Shown in pieces: positions 44,032-52,903 of a stretch of DNA of 64,000 nt (position 1 is its first letter; every line of letters starts with the position of its first letter). The stretch is from the NCBI RefSeq assembly GCF_023555495.1, contig NZ_JALCZO010000002.1:558001-622000 (forward strand), given 5' to 3'. The notes below the pieces were generated by a model. It was not told the DNA's origin. It ran no database searches and was given only the letters and a program-made list of their open reading frames with translations. The DNA comes from Polaribacter sp. Z022. Lineage in GTDB: Bacteria; Bacteroidota; Bacteroidia; Flavobacteriales; Flavobacteriaceae. Position numbers and translations under genes: made by a program.

Positions 44032-44328
44032 ATGGAAACAAAATTTACAAAAAAGCAGCTTTTTTTAAGAGCAGAAAAAAGAGTAAAAGACATAAAAGGT
44101 TTCTATGTACATTTAACAATATACTGTATTATAATTCCTATAATTATTTATGCAAACTTAACATTTGAACCTCATTTTCATTGGTTTTGGTTTTCTGTTT
44201 ATGGTTGGGGTTCTGGTCTTCTTATTCATTGGTTATCAGTTTTTGGTTTTAAGTTATTAGGAATAGGAAAAGATTGGGAAGAGAAAAAGATTAAAAAATA
44301 TATGGAAGAACAAAACAGAAATCATTAA
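44032..44328 (+). CDS. 2TM domain protein, second of four
   Basis: 98 residues: RAEKRVKDIKGFYVHLTIYCIIIPIII (helix 1), FHWFWFSVYGWGSGLLIHWL (helix 2), and the tail GIGKDWEEKKIKKYMEEQNRNH. It is nearly the same build as the third copy and as the end of the kinase (FYWFWFPVFGWGLGL). It adjoins the next gene with no spacing. Confidence 0.85.
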   Translation: METKFTKKQLFLRAEKRVKDIKGFYVHLTIYCIIIPIIIYANLTFEPHFHWFWFSVYGWGSGLLIHWLSVFGFKLLGIGKDWEEKKIKKYMEEQNRNH

Positions 44329-44628
44329 ATGGATTATAACTTTAAAAAAGAACAAGCATATATTAAAGCAAAAAAGAAGGTAAAAGATATTAAAGGGTTT
44401 TATATTCATTTAGTAATTATATTCTTTTCTTTACCTATTATCATATTAACAAACTTAATGTTTGTACCTGGTTTTCATTATTTTTGGTTTTCTGTTTTTG
44501 GATGGGGATTGGCAATTTTTTTTCATGGTATATCCGTTTTTGGACTTAAAGGTTTAGGTTTTACAAAAGATTGGGAAGAAAATAAGATTAAAGAAATAAT
44601 GGAAGAACATTTAAAAAAAGAAATTTAA
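44329..44628 (+). CDS. 2TM domain protein, third of four
   Basis: 99 residues: KAKKKVKDIKGFYIHLVIIFFSLPIII, FHYFWFSVFGWGLAIFFHGISVFGLKG and the tail FTKDWEENKIKEIMEEHLKKEI. The shared K(V/D)KDIKGFY(I/V)HL start and W-E-E tail show recent duplication with the second copy. One base separates it from the fourth. Confidence 0.85.
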   Translation: MDYNFKKEQAYIKAKKKVKDIKGFYIHLVIIFFSLPIIILTNLMFVPGFHYFWFSVFGWGLAIFFHGISVFGLKGLGFTKDWEENKIKEIMEEHLKKEI

Positions 44629-44629
44629 A

Positions 44630-44968
44630 ATGGATAATAAATTTATACAAGAAGATAGTTTTTTAAGAGCAAAAAAAAGGGTAAAAGCCATTAAAGGATT
44701 TTATGTTCATTTAATAGTTTACGTTGTTGTAAATATTTTTATTAGCGGAATTATTATTTGGGGATTAACCGAAAGTGGTTATCAATTTGTAGATACTTTT
44801 TCTAATTTTGGAGTATATTCTACTTGGGTTTTCTGGGGAATAGGAATGTTTTTTCATTGGTTAGGTGTTTTTGGTTTTAAATCTATAGGATTTGGAAATG
44901 ATTGGGAAGAAAGAAAGATTAAAGAATTGATGGAAGAAGAAGAAAAAAAGATGAGTAAAAGACTATAG
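44630..44968 (+). CDS. 2TM domain protein, fourth of four
   Basis: 112 residues: RAKKRVKAIKGFYVHLIVYVVVNIFISGIIIWG, the longer loop LTESGYQFVDTFSNFGVYSTW, VFWGIGMFFHWLGVFGFKSIG, and the tail FGNDWEERKIKELMEEEEKK. Its loop length groups it with the first copy. It is followed 59 bases later by the LytTR regulator. Confidence 0.85.
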   Translation: MDNKFIQEDSFLRAKKRVKAIKGFYVHLIVYVVVNIFISGIIIWGLTESGYQFVDTFSNFGVYSTWVFWGIGMFFHWLGVFGFKSIGFGNDWEERKIKELMEEEEKKMSKRL

Positions 44969-45027
44969 TTTTTAGCTTTTAATGAATCAAGAAAAAGAAA
45001 AATTTAAAAAAAAACTAATTTAGTAAT

Positions 45028-45786
45028 ATGATGAATGTATTAATTATTGAAGATGAAAAGCCTGCTGCAAGGAGGCTTAATAGAATGTTAGCAGAACTAA
45101 AAATAGAAGTTCAGCAAATGTTGCATTCTGTAGAAGAATCTTTAAACTGGTTACAAAATAATGAACATCCAGATTTAATTTTTTTAGATATTCAACTTTC
45201 AGATGGTTTGTCTTTTGAAATTTTTGAAGAAATTGAAGTAAAATCTGCCATCATTTTTACAACTGCTTATGATGAATATGCTTTAAAAGCATTTAAATTA
45301 AATAGTATAGATTATTTACTAAAACCTTTAGATGAAGATGAATTAAGAGTTGCTGTAGATAAATTTAAAGAAAACCAACCAAAACAAGCAGATGTTCAAG
45401 TAAATATAGAAGACATTAGAAAGTTGTTGGTAAATCCAGTTGATAGAAAATTTAAAAAGAGATTAACTATAAAAGTTGGTCAGCATATTAAAATTATTCC
45501 AATAGATGAAGTAGAGTGTTTTTACAGCGAAAATAAATCTACATACATACACACAATAGAAAACAGAAATTATTTATTAGATCATTCTTTAGAAAACTGG
45601 CAAGAACAATTAGATCCAGAACAATTTTTTAGAGTAAACAGAACATTTATAGTACATATAAACGCTATAAAAGATATAATAGCCTATTCTAATTCTCGTT
45701 TAAAACTGATCTTAAACTCATATAATGATTCAGAAATAATTGTAAGTAGAGAACGTGTAAAAGACTTTAAAAACTGGATTGACTAA
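45028..45786 (+). CDS. LytTR-family response regulator
   Basis: 252 residues. The receiver domain has VLIIEDEKPAARRLNRML (acidic pair), FLDIQLSDGLSFEIF with the phospho-Asp near residue 53, TTAYDEYALKAFKLNSIDYLLKPLDEDEL with the conserved Thr/Lys. The C-terminal LytTR DNA-binding domain follows from about residue 140 (KKRLTIKVGQHIKIIPIDEVECFYSENKSTYIHT, RVNRTFIVHINAIKDI). It is the partner of the LytS-like kinase at the other end of the operon. The direct repeats upstream of the operon fit its kind of binding site. Confidence 0.95.
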   Translation: MMNVLIIEDEKPAARRLNRMLAELKIEVQQMLHSVEESLNWLQNNEHPDLIFLDIQLSDGLSFEIFEEIEVKSAIIFTTAYDEYALKAFKLNSIDYLLKPLDEDELRVAVDKFKENQPKQADVQVNIEDIRKLLVNPVDRKFKKRLTIKVGQHIKIIPIDEVECFYSENKSTYIHTIENRNYLLDHSLENWQEQLDPEQFFRVNRTFIVHINAIKDIIAYSNSRLKLILNSYNDSEIIVSRERVKDFKNWID

Positions 45787-45804
45787 CGCAGTTAGTTTTT
45801 GTAT

Positions 45805-45828
45805 TTATCATTTTTTATAAAATGATAA
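45805..45828 (+). terminator. Weak terminator after the LytTR operon
   Basis: Stem TTATCATTTT/AAAATGATAA (10 bp) with a 4-base loop, 19 bases after the stop, followed by T-rich sequence rather than a clean T run. A stem entirely of A/T pairs apart from one makes it a modest candidate. Confidence 0.4.
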
Positions 45829-46008
45829 TTAAGTTTGTTTTTAACTTATTTTCTGATAACTTCACTAACTTCATAAATAACGAATTAAAACTCGATGATT
45901 TACGAGAACAAGTTTCCAAACTTACTTGTAAAAACAATTTTCTAACAAAATCAACAAATAATTTTACAACTCTTAAACTTTGATTATTTTTATCAAAATT
46001 TAAGAAGG

Positions 46009-47580
46009 ATGAGTCAGAAGGAAGAATTTTTTGAATACATTAATAACGGTTATAAAACCAAAGGAGATTTTTTAGAGTTAGGAGCAGCCATGTTAGGCGA
46101 AGAAACTATTACAAATGCTATTGTAAAAGTTCCTTTAAAAACTTTAAACAGACATGGTTTAATTGCTGGTGCAACAGGTACTGGTAAAACTAAAACGTTA
46201 CAAGTATTAGCAGAAAACTTATCAGATAAAGGAGTTCCTGTTTTATTAATGGATATTAAAGGAGATTTATCTGGTTTAGCAAAAGCAAGTCCTGGGCATG
46301 CAAAAATAGACGAACGTCATACAAAAATTGGTTTTCCTTTTACAGCTAAAAAATTCCCAATAGAAGTTCTTACAATTTCTGAACAAGATGGAACAAGATT
46401 ACGTGCAACTATTTCAGAATTCGGACCTGTTTTATTATCAAGAATTTTAGATTTAACAGAAACTCAAAGTGGAATTGTTGCTATTATTTTTAAATATTGT
46501 GATGACAATAAATTACCACTTTTAGATATAAAAGATTTTAAAAAAGTTTTACAGTTTGTAACCAATGAAGGTAAAGAAGAAATTCAGAATGAATATGGAA
46601 GAATTTCTACAGCAAGTACAGGTGCAATTTTGCGTAAAATTATTGAAATAGAACAACAAGGTGGCGATTTGTTTTTTGGAGAAAAATCTTTTGATGTAGA
46701 AGATTTAACTAGAGTAGATGAAGATGGAAAAGGAATTATTTCTGTTTTACGTTTAACAGATATACAAGACAAACCAAAGTTGTTTTCTACATTTATGCTG
46801 CAACTATTAGCCGAAGTTTATGAAACTTTTCCAGAACAAGGAGATAGTGATAAACCAGAGCTAATTATTTTTATAGATGAAGCTCACTTAGTTTTTGAGC
46901 AAGCCTCAAAAGCATTATTAAGTCAGATAGAAAGTATTGTAAAGTTAATACGTTCTAAAGGTATAGGGCTGTACTTTGTAACACAAAACCCTAAAGATGT
47001 GCCAGAAGATATTTTAGCACAATTAGGTTTAAAAGTACAACATGCGTTAAGAGCATTTACTGCAAAAGATAGAAAAGCTATTAAGTTAGCAGCAGAAAAC
47101 TATCCAGATTCTGAGTATTATGATACCAAAGAAGTATTAACACAATTAGGTATAGGAGAAGCATTTGTATCTGTTTTAAACGAAAAAGGAATTCCAACTC
47201 CACTAGCAAGAACCATGTTACGTGCTCCAATGAGTAGAATGGATATTCTTACAGACAAAGAATTAAAAAATGTAATAAACAACTCTCGTTTATATTACAA
47301 ATACAATGAAAATTTAGATAGAGATAGTGCTTATGAGTTGCTAAATTCTAAAATTGATAAAATTAATAAAGCAGAAGAAAAAGCCATAAAACAAGCAGCA
47401 GATAAAAAAGAAAGAGAAAAAAGAGCAAAAGAAAAAGAGAAAGAAAGACAAAGAGAAGCAAAAGCATCTAGAACTTCATCTAGAAGAAGAAGTACAAGAC
47501 AAAACCCAATAGTAAAAGTTTTAACAAGTGCAACTTTTATTAGAGCAGCTTTCGGAATCTTAAAAAAAGTATTGAAATAA
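46009..47580 (+). CDS. HerA-like helicase/ATPase (DUF853 family)
   Basis: 523 residues of the HerA/FtsK-type P-loop family. Walker A is IAGATGTGKTKTLQVL (about residues 50-65), the following strand is VPVLLMDIKGDLSGLAKAS, and Walker B is LIIFIDEAHLVFEQAS, then SIVKLIRSKGIGLYFVTQNPKDVPEDILAQLGLKVQHALRAF, the sensor-like region of DUF853 (E. coli YjgR). The C-terminus is a highly charged Lys/Glu/Arg coiled coil (about residues 450-490). Substrate and role are unknown for the family; no nuclease (NurA) or restriction partner is adjacent. Confidence 0.9.
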   Translation: MSQKEEFFEYINNGYKTKGDFLELGAAMLGEETITNAIVKVPLKTLNRHGLIAGATGTGKTKTLQVLAENLSDKGVPVLLMDIKGDLSGLAKASPGHAKIDERHTKIGFPFTAKKFPIEVLTISEQDGTRLRATISEFGPVLLSRILDLTETQSGIVAIIFKYCDDNKLPLLDIKDFKKVLQFVTNEGKEEIQNEYGRISTASTGAILRKIIEIEQQGGDLFFGEKSFDVEDLTRVDEDGKGIISVLRLTDIQDKPKLFSTFMLQLLAEVYETFPEQGDSDKPELIIFIDEAHLVFEQASKALLSQIESIVKLIRSKGIGLYFVTQNPKDVPEDILAQLGLKVQHALRAFTAKDRKAIKLAAENYPDSEYYDTKEVLTQLGIGEAFVSVLNEKGIPTPLARTMLRAPMSRMDILTDKELKNVINNSRLYYKYNENLDRDSAYELLNSKIDKINKAEEKAIKQAADKKEREKRAKEKEKERQREAKASRTSSRRRSTRQNPIVKVLTSATFIRAAFGILKKVLK

Positions 47581-47625
47581 CAAATCACAAAAAAGAACGT
47601 TTAAATAACGAACAAAACCAATAAA

Positions 47626-48192
47626 ATGATTAAAAAAAATATCTTACCACTACTATTAATTGCATTTTCATTATTAATCGTTAGCTGTAGTAACAGTAAT
47701 AAATTTAAAATAGAAAAAGGAAAAGTAGGAGCATTAACAACAAAAACAACCATACAAGAATTAAATACAATTTTTAAAAACGATTCTATTGTAAGTAATT
47801 TAAGCGAAGGTGCTCAAGGAGAAAATTATTTTCAAGAAGATGATGAGTATTTTATTTATGAAAAAGGAGGTAAGTTACTGTTAAAAATAATGCCTAAAGA
47901 GCAGTTAGATTCTACATCAACTATAAAAAGTGTAGAAATACATGATGTACGTTTTAAAACAGAATCTGGCATTACATTAAACTCTAGTTTTTCAGAAATT
48001 AATGCCAACAACAACATTAATAGAGTAGAATCTACATTAAGATCTGCAACGTTGTTTTTAGACAATTTAAACACAACTATTACTATAGACAATGAAGAAT
48101 TAGGATTAAAAGAATTTAATACTCAAAAAGTATCTAAAGAACAAATTCCTGATTTAGCTAAAATGAAATCGTTTGTAGTTTGGTTTAATTAG
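47626..48192 (+). CDS. Lipoprotein of unknown function
   Basis: 188 residues with a lipoprotein signal peptide ending LLIVSC (Cys22). The mature part begins with a charged NKFKIEKGKVGALTTKTTIQELNTIFKND stretch and contains beta-rich segments (KLLLKIMP, IKSVEIHDVRFKTESGITLNSSFSEINA, ATLFLDNLNTTITIDNEEL). It lies 45 bases after the HerA-like gene on the same strand. I do not recognise the family and see no motif of an enzyme. Confidence 0.7.
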   Translation: MIKKNILPLLLIAFSLLIVSCSNSNKFKIEKGKVGALTTKTTIQELNTIFKNDSIVSNLSEGAQGENYFQEDDEYFIYEKGGKLLLKIMPKEQLDSTSTIKSVEIHDVRFKTESGITLNSSFSEINANNNINRVESTLRSATLFLDNLNTTITIDNEELGLKEFNTQKVSKEQIPDLAKMKSFVVWFN

Positions 48193-48361
48193 GGCGTATT
48201 TTGTTCGTTTTATTTTAAAACAAAACCGCGCTTTCCATTATATCTTTTTATGCTGTAAAAGTTCAGTATTCTAAAAAACACTTATCTAATAAATACAAAT
48301 TTGCTATTTTATTTAATAAGTGTTTTTAGCATAAAAAGGATGCCATTTCAATCGCTTACGC
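48192..48361 (+). repeat. Dispersed repeat family 1, copy D with expanded hairpin
   Basis: 170 bases starting GGGCGTATTTTG and ending CGCTTACGC. Arms CCGCGCTTTCCATTATATC and GGATGCCATTTCAATCGC enclose TTTTTATGCT/AGCATAAAAA. Inside that lies a second inverted repeat, AAAACACTTAT against ATAAGTGTTTT, making a hairpin about twice the length of the other copies. It overlaps the last base of the lipoprotein stop codon. Confidence 0.85.
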
Positions 48362-48374
48362 AAAACCAATTAGT

Positions 48375-48743
48375 ATGAAGAAAAAATATTCAATTCAGAA
48401 AGCTCCATTTATAGTACCAACAACAGATGGAAAATTAATAGAAGAGCATTTTGGCAATGCTACAGATAATAATTCTCAAATAAGTATTGCTCATATGAAT
48501 GCACCATCTGGTTGGAGTGAGCCTTTTCAAACTCCAGAGTTTGATGAATATACTTATATAATTAAAGGTAAAAAGCAATTTATAATAGAAGGAGAAACTG
48601 TTGTTTTAGAAGCAGGACAATCTATAAAAATTGAAAAACATACCAGAGTACAATACTCTAATCCCTTTAAAGAACCTTGTGATTATTTAGCAATTTGTTT
48701 ACCTGCTTTTTCTATAGATTTGGTAAATAGAGAAGAAGATTAA
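48375..48743 (+). CDS. Cupin-domain protein
   Basis: 122 residues forming one cupin barrel. Motif 1 is degenerate (PEFDEYTYIIKGKKQFIIEG, with Glu but few His) and motif 2 is GQSIKIEKHTRVQYSNP. With fewer metal-binding His than classical cupins, metal binding is uncertain. It follows repeat copy D and converges on the TIGR02206 gene, overlapping its end by 4 bases. Function unknown. Confidence 0.75.
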   Translation: MKKKYSIQKAPFIVPTTDGKLIEEHFGNATDNNSQISIAHMNAPSGWSEPFQTPEFDEYTYIIKGKKQFIIEGETVVLEAGQSIKIEKHTRVQYSNPFKEPCDYLAICLPAFSIDLVNREED

Positions 48744-49444
48744 ACCTTTTTTCTTGTTAAATAAAAAGGTAAGTATAAAATTAAAAAGTAAGGAATTACA
48801 ATTAATTCTACTATAAAAATATAATTAGGCCAATCACCAAAAACGTCTAATAAAGTAGCGCCATTTGGTTTTCTATTTGTGTAAAAATAATTTGATCCAA
48901 GAAAACTGTTTACAACAAACATAAGTAACATATATGCTTGCATTCCTATAAAAGCTTTAAAAACACTTTTTAAAGTAGGTCTCATTTTATAAACAAATGT
49001 AGCATACATCATAAAAGCAATTAAACCTGCATGCACATACCAATATCTAAAAAAAGCAAAGTTTAAAAAACTATATTCTGTAGGTGTTATTAAAGAATGC
49101 ATAGTGCCTGCAAGTATTAAAAACAGTAAAACTTCGTAATAAATGTGCTTTTTAGAAACCGAAATAAAAGGTAATAATAAAGCCATAAAATTGCACAAAT
49201 GAAGAGGTAAATCTGTTTCTGCATGGTAACCATCTTTAATAACATTAATATAAGTACCAAAAACAACCATTAAAGAAATAGAAAAAGCAAATATATTTCC
49301 AATTCTATCTTGTTTTTTAATTGATTGTTTTTTAGCCCAATTAATTAATAATGTTCCTAAAATAAAACAACAAAAAACTACAAGTAAATGTTGTAATGAA
49401 AAAGGAGTAAAATCAGAATTGTTTTTTAAGAAAAAGTCGTTCAA
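48740..49444 (-). CDS. TIGR02206 (YwaF-like) integral membrane protein
   Basis: 234 residues with seven predicted membrane helices. The conserved segments of the TIGR02206/TMEM164-like family are visible: LPLHLCNFMALLLPF, GTMHSLITP, FRYWYVHAGLIAFMMYA and FVVNSFLGSNYFYTNRKPNGATLLDVFGDWPNYI. The family is widespread in bacteria with no firm function. It lies 85 bases downstream of folD, beyond the folD terminator. Confidence 0.85.
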   Translation of the reverse strand: MNDFFLKNNSDFTPFSLQHLLVVFCCFILGTLLINWAKKQSIKKQDRIGNIFAFSISLMVVFGTYINVIKDGYHAETDLPLHLCNFMALLLPFISVSKKHIYYEVLLFLILAGTMHSLITPTEYSFLNFAFFRYWYVHAGLIAFMMYATFVYKMRPTLKSVFKAFIGMQAYMLLMFVVNSFLGSNYFYTNRKPNGATLLDVFGDWPNYIFIVELIVIPYFLILYLPFYLTRKKV

Positions 49445-49472
49445 TTGTATTTTGTTATTTCTGCAATATAAA

Positions 49473-49505
49473 AAAAACGAGCTAATTAAAAATTAACTCG
49501 TTTTA
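49473..49505. terminator. Terminator of folD
   Basis: Stem AAAACGAG-TAATT against AATTA-CTCGTTTT with an A-rich loop, followed on the minus strand by T8. It lies 25 bases after the folD stop and could also work weakly on the plus strand. Confidence 0.8.
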
Positions 49506-49529
49506 TTGTAAAATATTTATTACTGAATA

Positions 49530-50405
49530 CTAGCTATTTCTTTGGCAAGCTAATAAAGTGTTTTTTAATAACATTGCAATAGTCATTGGTCCAACTCCAC
49601 CAGGAACAGGTGTAATAAAATCAGATTTTTTAGCAACCTCTTCAAAAGCAACATCACCAACCAATCTAAATCCGCTTTTTTTGCTAGAATCTGGTAAACG
49701 TGTAATTCCTACATCAATAACTGTTACATTATCTTTAACCATATCTGCTTTTAAAAACTCAGGAATTCCAATAGCAGCAATAACAATATCTGCTTGTAAA
49801 GTAATTTCTTTTAAGTTTTTAGTTCTACTATGGCACATAGTTACTGTGGCATTACCAACTTTTCTTTTTTGCGCTAATAAAATACTCATTGGGCTTCCTA
49901 CAATATGACTTCTTCCTAAAACAACAACATGTTTTCCAGAAGTTTCAACATTATATCTTTCTAACAATTCTAAAATTCCGAAAGGAGTAGCAGAGATAAA
50001 TGTAGGTAAGTTTAACGCCATTTTTCCAACGTTAGTTGGGTGAAAACCATCTACATCTTTATCTGGATCTATAGCCATTAATACTTTTTGTTCATCTATA
50101 TGTTTTGGTAATGGAAGTTGAACAATAAAACCATCTATATCTTTATCTATATTAAGAATTGCAATTTCATTTAACAATTCTTCTTCTGTTGTTTCTTCTG
50201 GTAACCTTAATAAAGTAGATTCAAAACCAACTCTTTCGCAAGCTTTTACTTTAGCATTAACATAAGTAATACTTGCACCATCATTACCTACAATTACTGC
50301 AGCTAAGTGTGGTGTTTTGTTACCTCTATCTTTTAAATCTCTAACTTCTAAAGCAATTTCTTCTTTAATTTCTGCAGAAGTTTTTTTTCCGTCTAATAAA
50401 ATCAT
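49530..50405 (-). CDS. folD: Methylenetetrahydrofolate dehydrogenase/cyclohydrolase
   Basis: Bifunctional one-carbon enzyme. The 291-residue protein has [27 protein letters not shown] with the catalytic Tyr and Lys, [41 protein letters not shown] (NADP site) and [19 protein letters not shown] at the C-terminus. It lies 68 bases downstream of ffh, with a terminator in between. Confidence 0.96.
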   Translation of the reverse strand: MILLDGKKTSAEIKEEIALEVRDLKDRGNKTPHLAAVIVGNDGASITYVNAKVKACERVGFESTLLRLPEETTEEELLNEIAILNIDKDIDGFIVQLPLPKHIDEQKVLMAIDPDKDVDGFHPTNVGKMALNLPTFISATPFGILELLERYNVETSGKHVVVLGRSHIVGSPMSILLAQKRKVGNATVTMCHSRTKNLKEITLQADIVIAAIGIPEFLKADMVKDNVTVIDVGITRLPDSSKKSGFRLVGDVAFEEVAKKSDFITPVPGGVGPMTIAMLLKNTLLACQRNS

Positions 50406-50436
50406 TTTGTTGTTATGTGTTGTTTTATAGAATAAA

Positions 50437-50463
50437 AAAAAGATAAACGTGCGTTTATCTTTC
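50437..50463 (-). terminator. Terminator between ffh and folD
   Basis: Near-perfect palindrome AGATAAACG/CGTTTATCT flanked by A and T runs; on the minus strand it follows the ffh stop by about 10 bases and is followed by T8. FolD therefore probably needs its own promoter or some readthrough. Confidence 0.8.
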
Positions 50464-50473
50464 TTTTTAATTT

Positions 50474-51802
50474 TTATTGCATTCCTTTCATCATTTGCAT
50501 CATTTTTCGGCCACCACCACCTTGCATCATTTTCATCATTTTGCTCATTTGGTTAAATTGTTTCATTAATTGATTAACCTCTTGAATAGATGTTCCAGAA
50601 CCTTTTGCTATTCTTTTCTTTCTACTTGCATTTATACTTGTTGGTGTACTTCTTTCTAATGGTGTCATAGAATGAATAATTGCTTCAATTCCTTTAAAAG
50701 CATCATCATCTATATCTACATCTTTCATTGCTTTACCAGCACCAGGAATCATACCAACTAAGTCTTTCATGCTTCCCATCTTTTTAATTTGTTGAATCTG
50801 ACTTAAAAAGTCATCAAAACCAAATTGATTTTTAGCAATTTTCTTTTGTAGTTTTCTAGCTTCTTCTTCATCATATTGATCTTGTGCTCTTTCTACTAAA
50901 GAAACAACATCTCCCATTCCAAGAATACGATCTGCCATTCTATCTGGATGGAAAATATCTATAGCATCCATTTTTTCTCCAGTACCAATAAATTTAATTG
51001 GTTTGTCTACAACAGATTTAATAGATAATGCAGCTCCACCACGTGTATCACCATCTAATTTTGTTAGAACAACTCCATCAAAATTTAAGATGTCATTAAA
51101 GGCTTTTGCAGTATTAACAGCATCTTGACCTGTCATAGAATCTACAACAAATAAAGTTTCTTGTGGGGTAACAGCTTTATGAATATTAGAAATTTCTGTC
51201 ATCATTTCTTCATCAACTGCTAAACGACCAGCTGTATCAATAATAACTACATTTTTTCCATTAGCTTTTGCATGTTTTATGGCATTCTGAGAAATTTCTA
51301 CAGGATTGTTATTACCAACTTCTGCATAAACTTCTACACCAATTTGCTCTCCAACAACTTGTAATTGATTAATGGCTGCAGGTCTATAAACATCACAACC
51401 AACTAATAATACTTGTTTAGACTTTTTATTTTTTAAAAAGTTTGCTAATTTTCCTGAAAAAGTTGTTTTACCAGAACCTTGTAAACCAGACATTAATATT
51501 ACTGTTGGAGACCCAGCAAGGTTAACACCTACAGTTTCTCCACCCATTAAATCAGTTAATTCATCTTTAACTAATTTTACCATTAATTGACCAGGGTTTA
51601 ATGTAGTTAATACATCTTGACCTATGGCTTTTGTTTGAACTCTTTTAGTGAATTCTTTGGCAATTTTAAAGTTAACATCGGCATTTAGTAACGCTCTTCT
51701 TACTTCTTTTAGCGTTTCTGCAACATTTACTTCAGTAATTTTACCATGACCTTTTAAGGTGTGTAAGGCTTTATCTAATTTTTCACTTAAATTATTAAAC
51801 AT
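50474..51802 (-). CDS. ffh: Signal recognition particle protein
   Basis: SRP54 GTPase that targets membrane proteins. The 442-residue protein has the N domain ([23 protein letters not shown]), G1 [33 protein letters not shown]3 [18 protein letters not shown]4 [15 protein letters not shown] and G5-like FIGTGEKMD. The C-terminal M domain is methionine-rich ([23 protein letters not shown]), as expected for signal-peptide and 4.5S RNA binding. It ends with the terminator at 50437. Confidence 0.97.
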   Translation of the reverse strand: MFNNLSEKLDKALHTLKGHGKITEVNVAETLKEVRRALLNADVNFKIAKEFTKRVQTKAIGQDVLTTLNPGQLMVKLVKDELTDLMGGETVGVNLAGSPTVILMSGLQGSGKTTFSGKLANFLKNKKSKQVLLVGCDVYRPAAINQLQVVGEQIGVEVYAEVGNNNPVEISQNAIKHAKANGKNVVIIDTAGRLAVDEEMMTEISNIHKAVTPQETLFVVDSMTGQDAVNTAKAFNDILNFDGVVLTKLDGDTRGGAALSIKSVVDKPIKFIGTGEKMDAIDIFHPDRMADRILGMGDVVSLVERAQDQYDEEEARKLQKKIAKNQFGFDDFLSQIQQIKKMGSMKDLVGMIPGAGKAMKDVDIDDDAFKGIEAIIHSMTPLERSTPTSINASRKKRIAKGSGTSIQEVNQLMKQFNQMSKMMKMMQGGGGRKMMQMMKGMQ

Positions 51803-51878
51803 AAATTGTGTTCTTTTTTAGGAAGCACAAATATAAGAATTAGAGATGATTTGTAAAGTGATTAGAATAGTTTTTTAC

Positions 51879-52286
51879 TTATTCTGTCTTTAATAATAGA
51901 GAAGTAAAGAAGTTTATTAAATGTATAAATGCAGAGAGCAAGAAAATTAAAAAAGAAATAACAATTATTGAGTTTGAATATTTACTAAAAGAACTTAAAA
52001 TATTTGGTGTAAATAATAAAATTATAGCTAATACTTGAAGTAAAATATGAATAGTAGTAAGCCATTTTTTAGGTGGTTTATCTGCCCAAACTAAAGAAAA
52101 ATAATTGATACCTATCATTGTAAAATAAATTGCTGAGAAAATAAAAAAAGGAAAGTAAGGAATAACAAAATATGTTGCTTCTATGCTGATAGTAAATGCA
52201 TTGTCATTACTAAATAAACTAATGATTATAAATATTGGAACCAATCCAAAGAAAAAAAGATGAGGTTTTGATATTATTTTATTCAT
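51879..52286 (-). CDS. Small integral membrane protein of unknown function
   Basis: 135 residues with four hydrophobic segments: about residues 11-25, 39-62, 76-97 and 105-127. The rest is short loops, one with WADKPPKKW. No catalytic or transporter motif is visible. It starts 14 bases after the stop of the DinB-like gene on the same strand, so the two may be co-transcribed. I do not recognise the family. Confidence 0.7.
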   Translation of the reverse strand: MNKIISKPHLFFFGLVPIFIIISLFSNDNAFTISIEATYFVIPYFPFFIFSAIYFTMIGINYFSLVWADKPPKKWLTTIHILLQVLAIILLFTPNILSSFSKYSNSIIVISFLIFLLSAFIHLINFFTSLLLKTE

Positions 52287-52300
52287 AATTAAAAACCCTT

Positions 52301-52834
52301 TTAATTTTCGCTATAAGTCATCATTAATGTTTCTGTATGATGTTCTGTATGATGAGCAGTCCACATTATAATTTCTCTAAGGGTCATTTTACCCATTAAA
52401 GGATGAGGAATAACAAGCGTATCTAAATTTACATCGCTAATTTTATGAAGCTTATATTGTAATTTTTTATTTTGAATTTGCAATTTTGTTAATAAACGCT
52501 CTCTATCTTTTAGTAAAGGTTTTTTTAAATTTTGATTAAAAACTCTTGCTCTATCTGTGTTTTTAAGTAATTTTTCTTCGTACTTATTTACTATAGTTTT
52601 ATAATTTCTTGGTTCTCTATTACATAAACCAAATTTGTATTTTAGAAAAAACCTAGGATAACTTAAAGCTTTGTTTAAAGCATGTAAACTATTTACTAAA
52701 TGCAGTATTTGTTGTCCTACTGTCCATTTATTATCTGGTCCTTTTTCCCAATTGTTTTTGGGTTGATTGTTTAGCCAATTAAATAATATTTGATGTTTTT
52801 TTTCTAGTAAATCTGCTATTTCTTCTTTTGTCAT
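52301..52834 (-). CDS. DinB-superfamily protein
   Basis: 177 residues of the DinB/DUF1569-like four-helix bundle: LLEKKHQILFNWLNNQPKNNWEKGPDNKWTVGQQILHLVNSLHALN carries the first metal His, and LREIIMWTAHHTEHHTETLMM carries the C-terminal His cluster. The family often binds a divalent metal and includes thiol-dependent transferases, but this member cannot be assigned a reaction. It precedes the small membrane protein gene. Confidence 0.8.
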   Translation of the reverse strand: MTKEEIADLLEKKHQILFNWLNNQPKNNWEKGPDNKWTVGQQILHLVNSLHALNKALSYPRFFLKYKFGLCNREPRNYKTIVNKYEEKLLKNTDRARVFNQNLKKPLLKDRERLLTKLQIQNKKLQYKLHKISDVNLDTLVIPHPLMGKMTLREIIMWTAHHTEHHTETLMMTYSEN

Positions 52835-52903
52835 TCTTAATTGATATATTTTGAAAAATACAAAAAAATATTATACTAACTTAATTTCTTAAGTTACACT
52901 AGC

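Noticed and set aside
43706..44968. One broken long gene instead of four 2TM genes
   Set aside because: Each has its own start and stop, complete two-helix layout and the same C-terminal motif.
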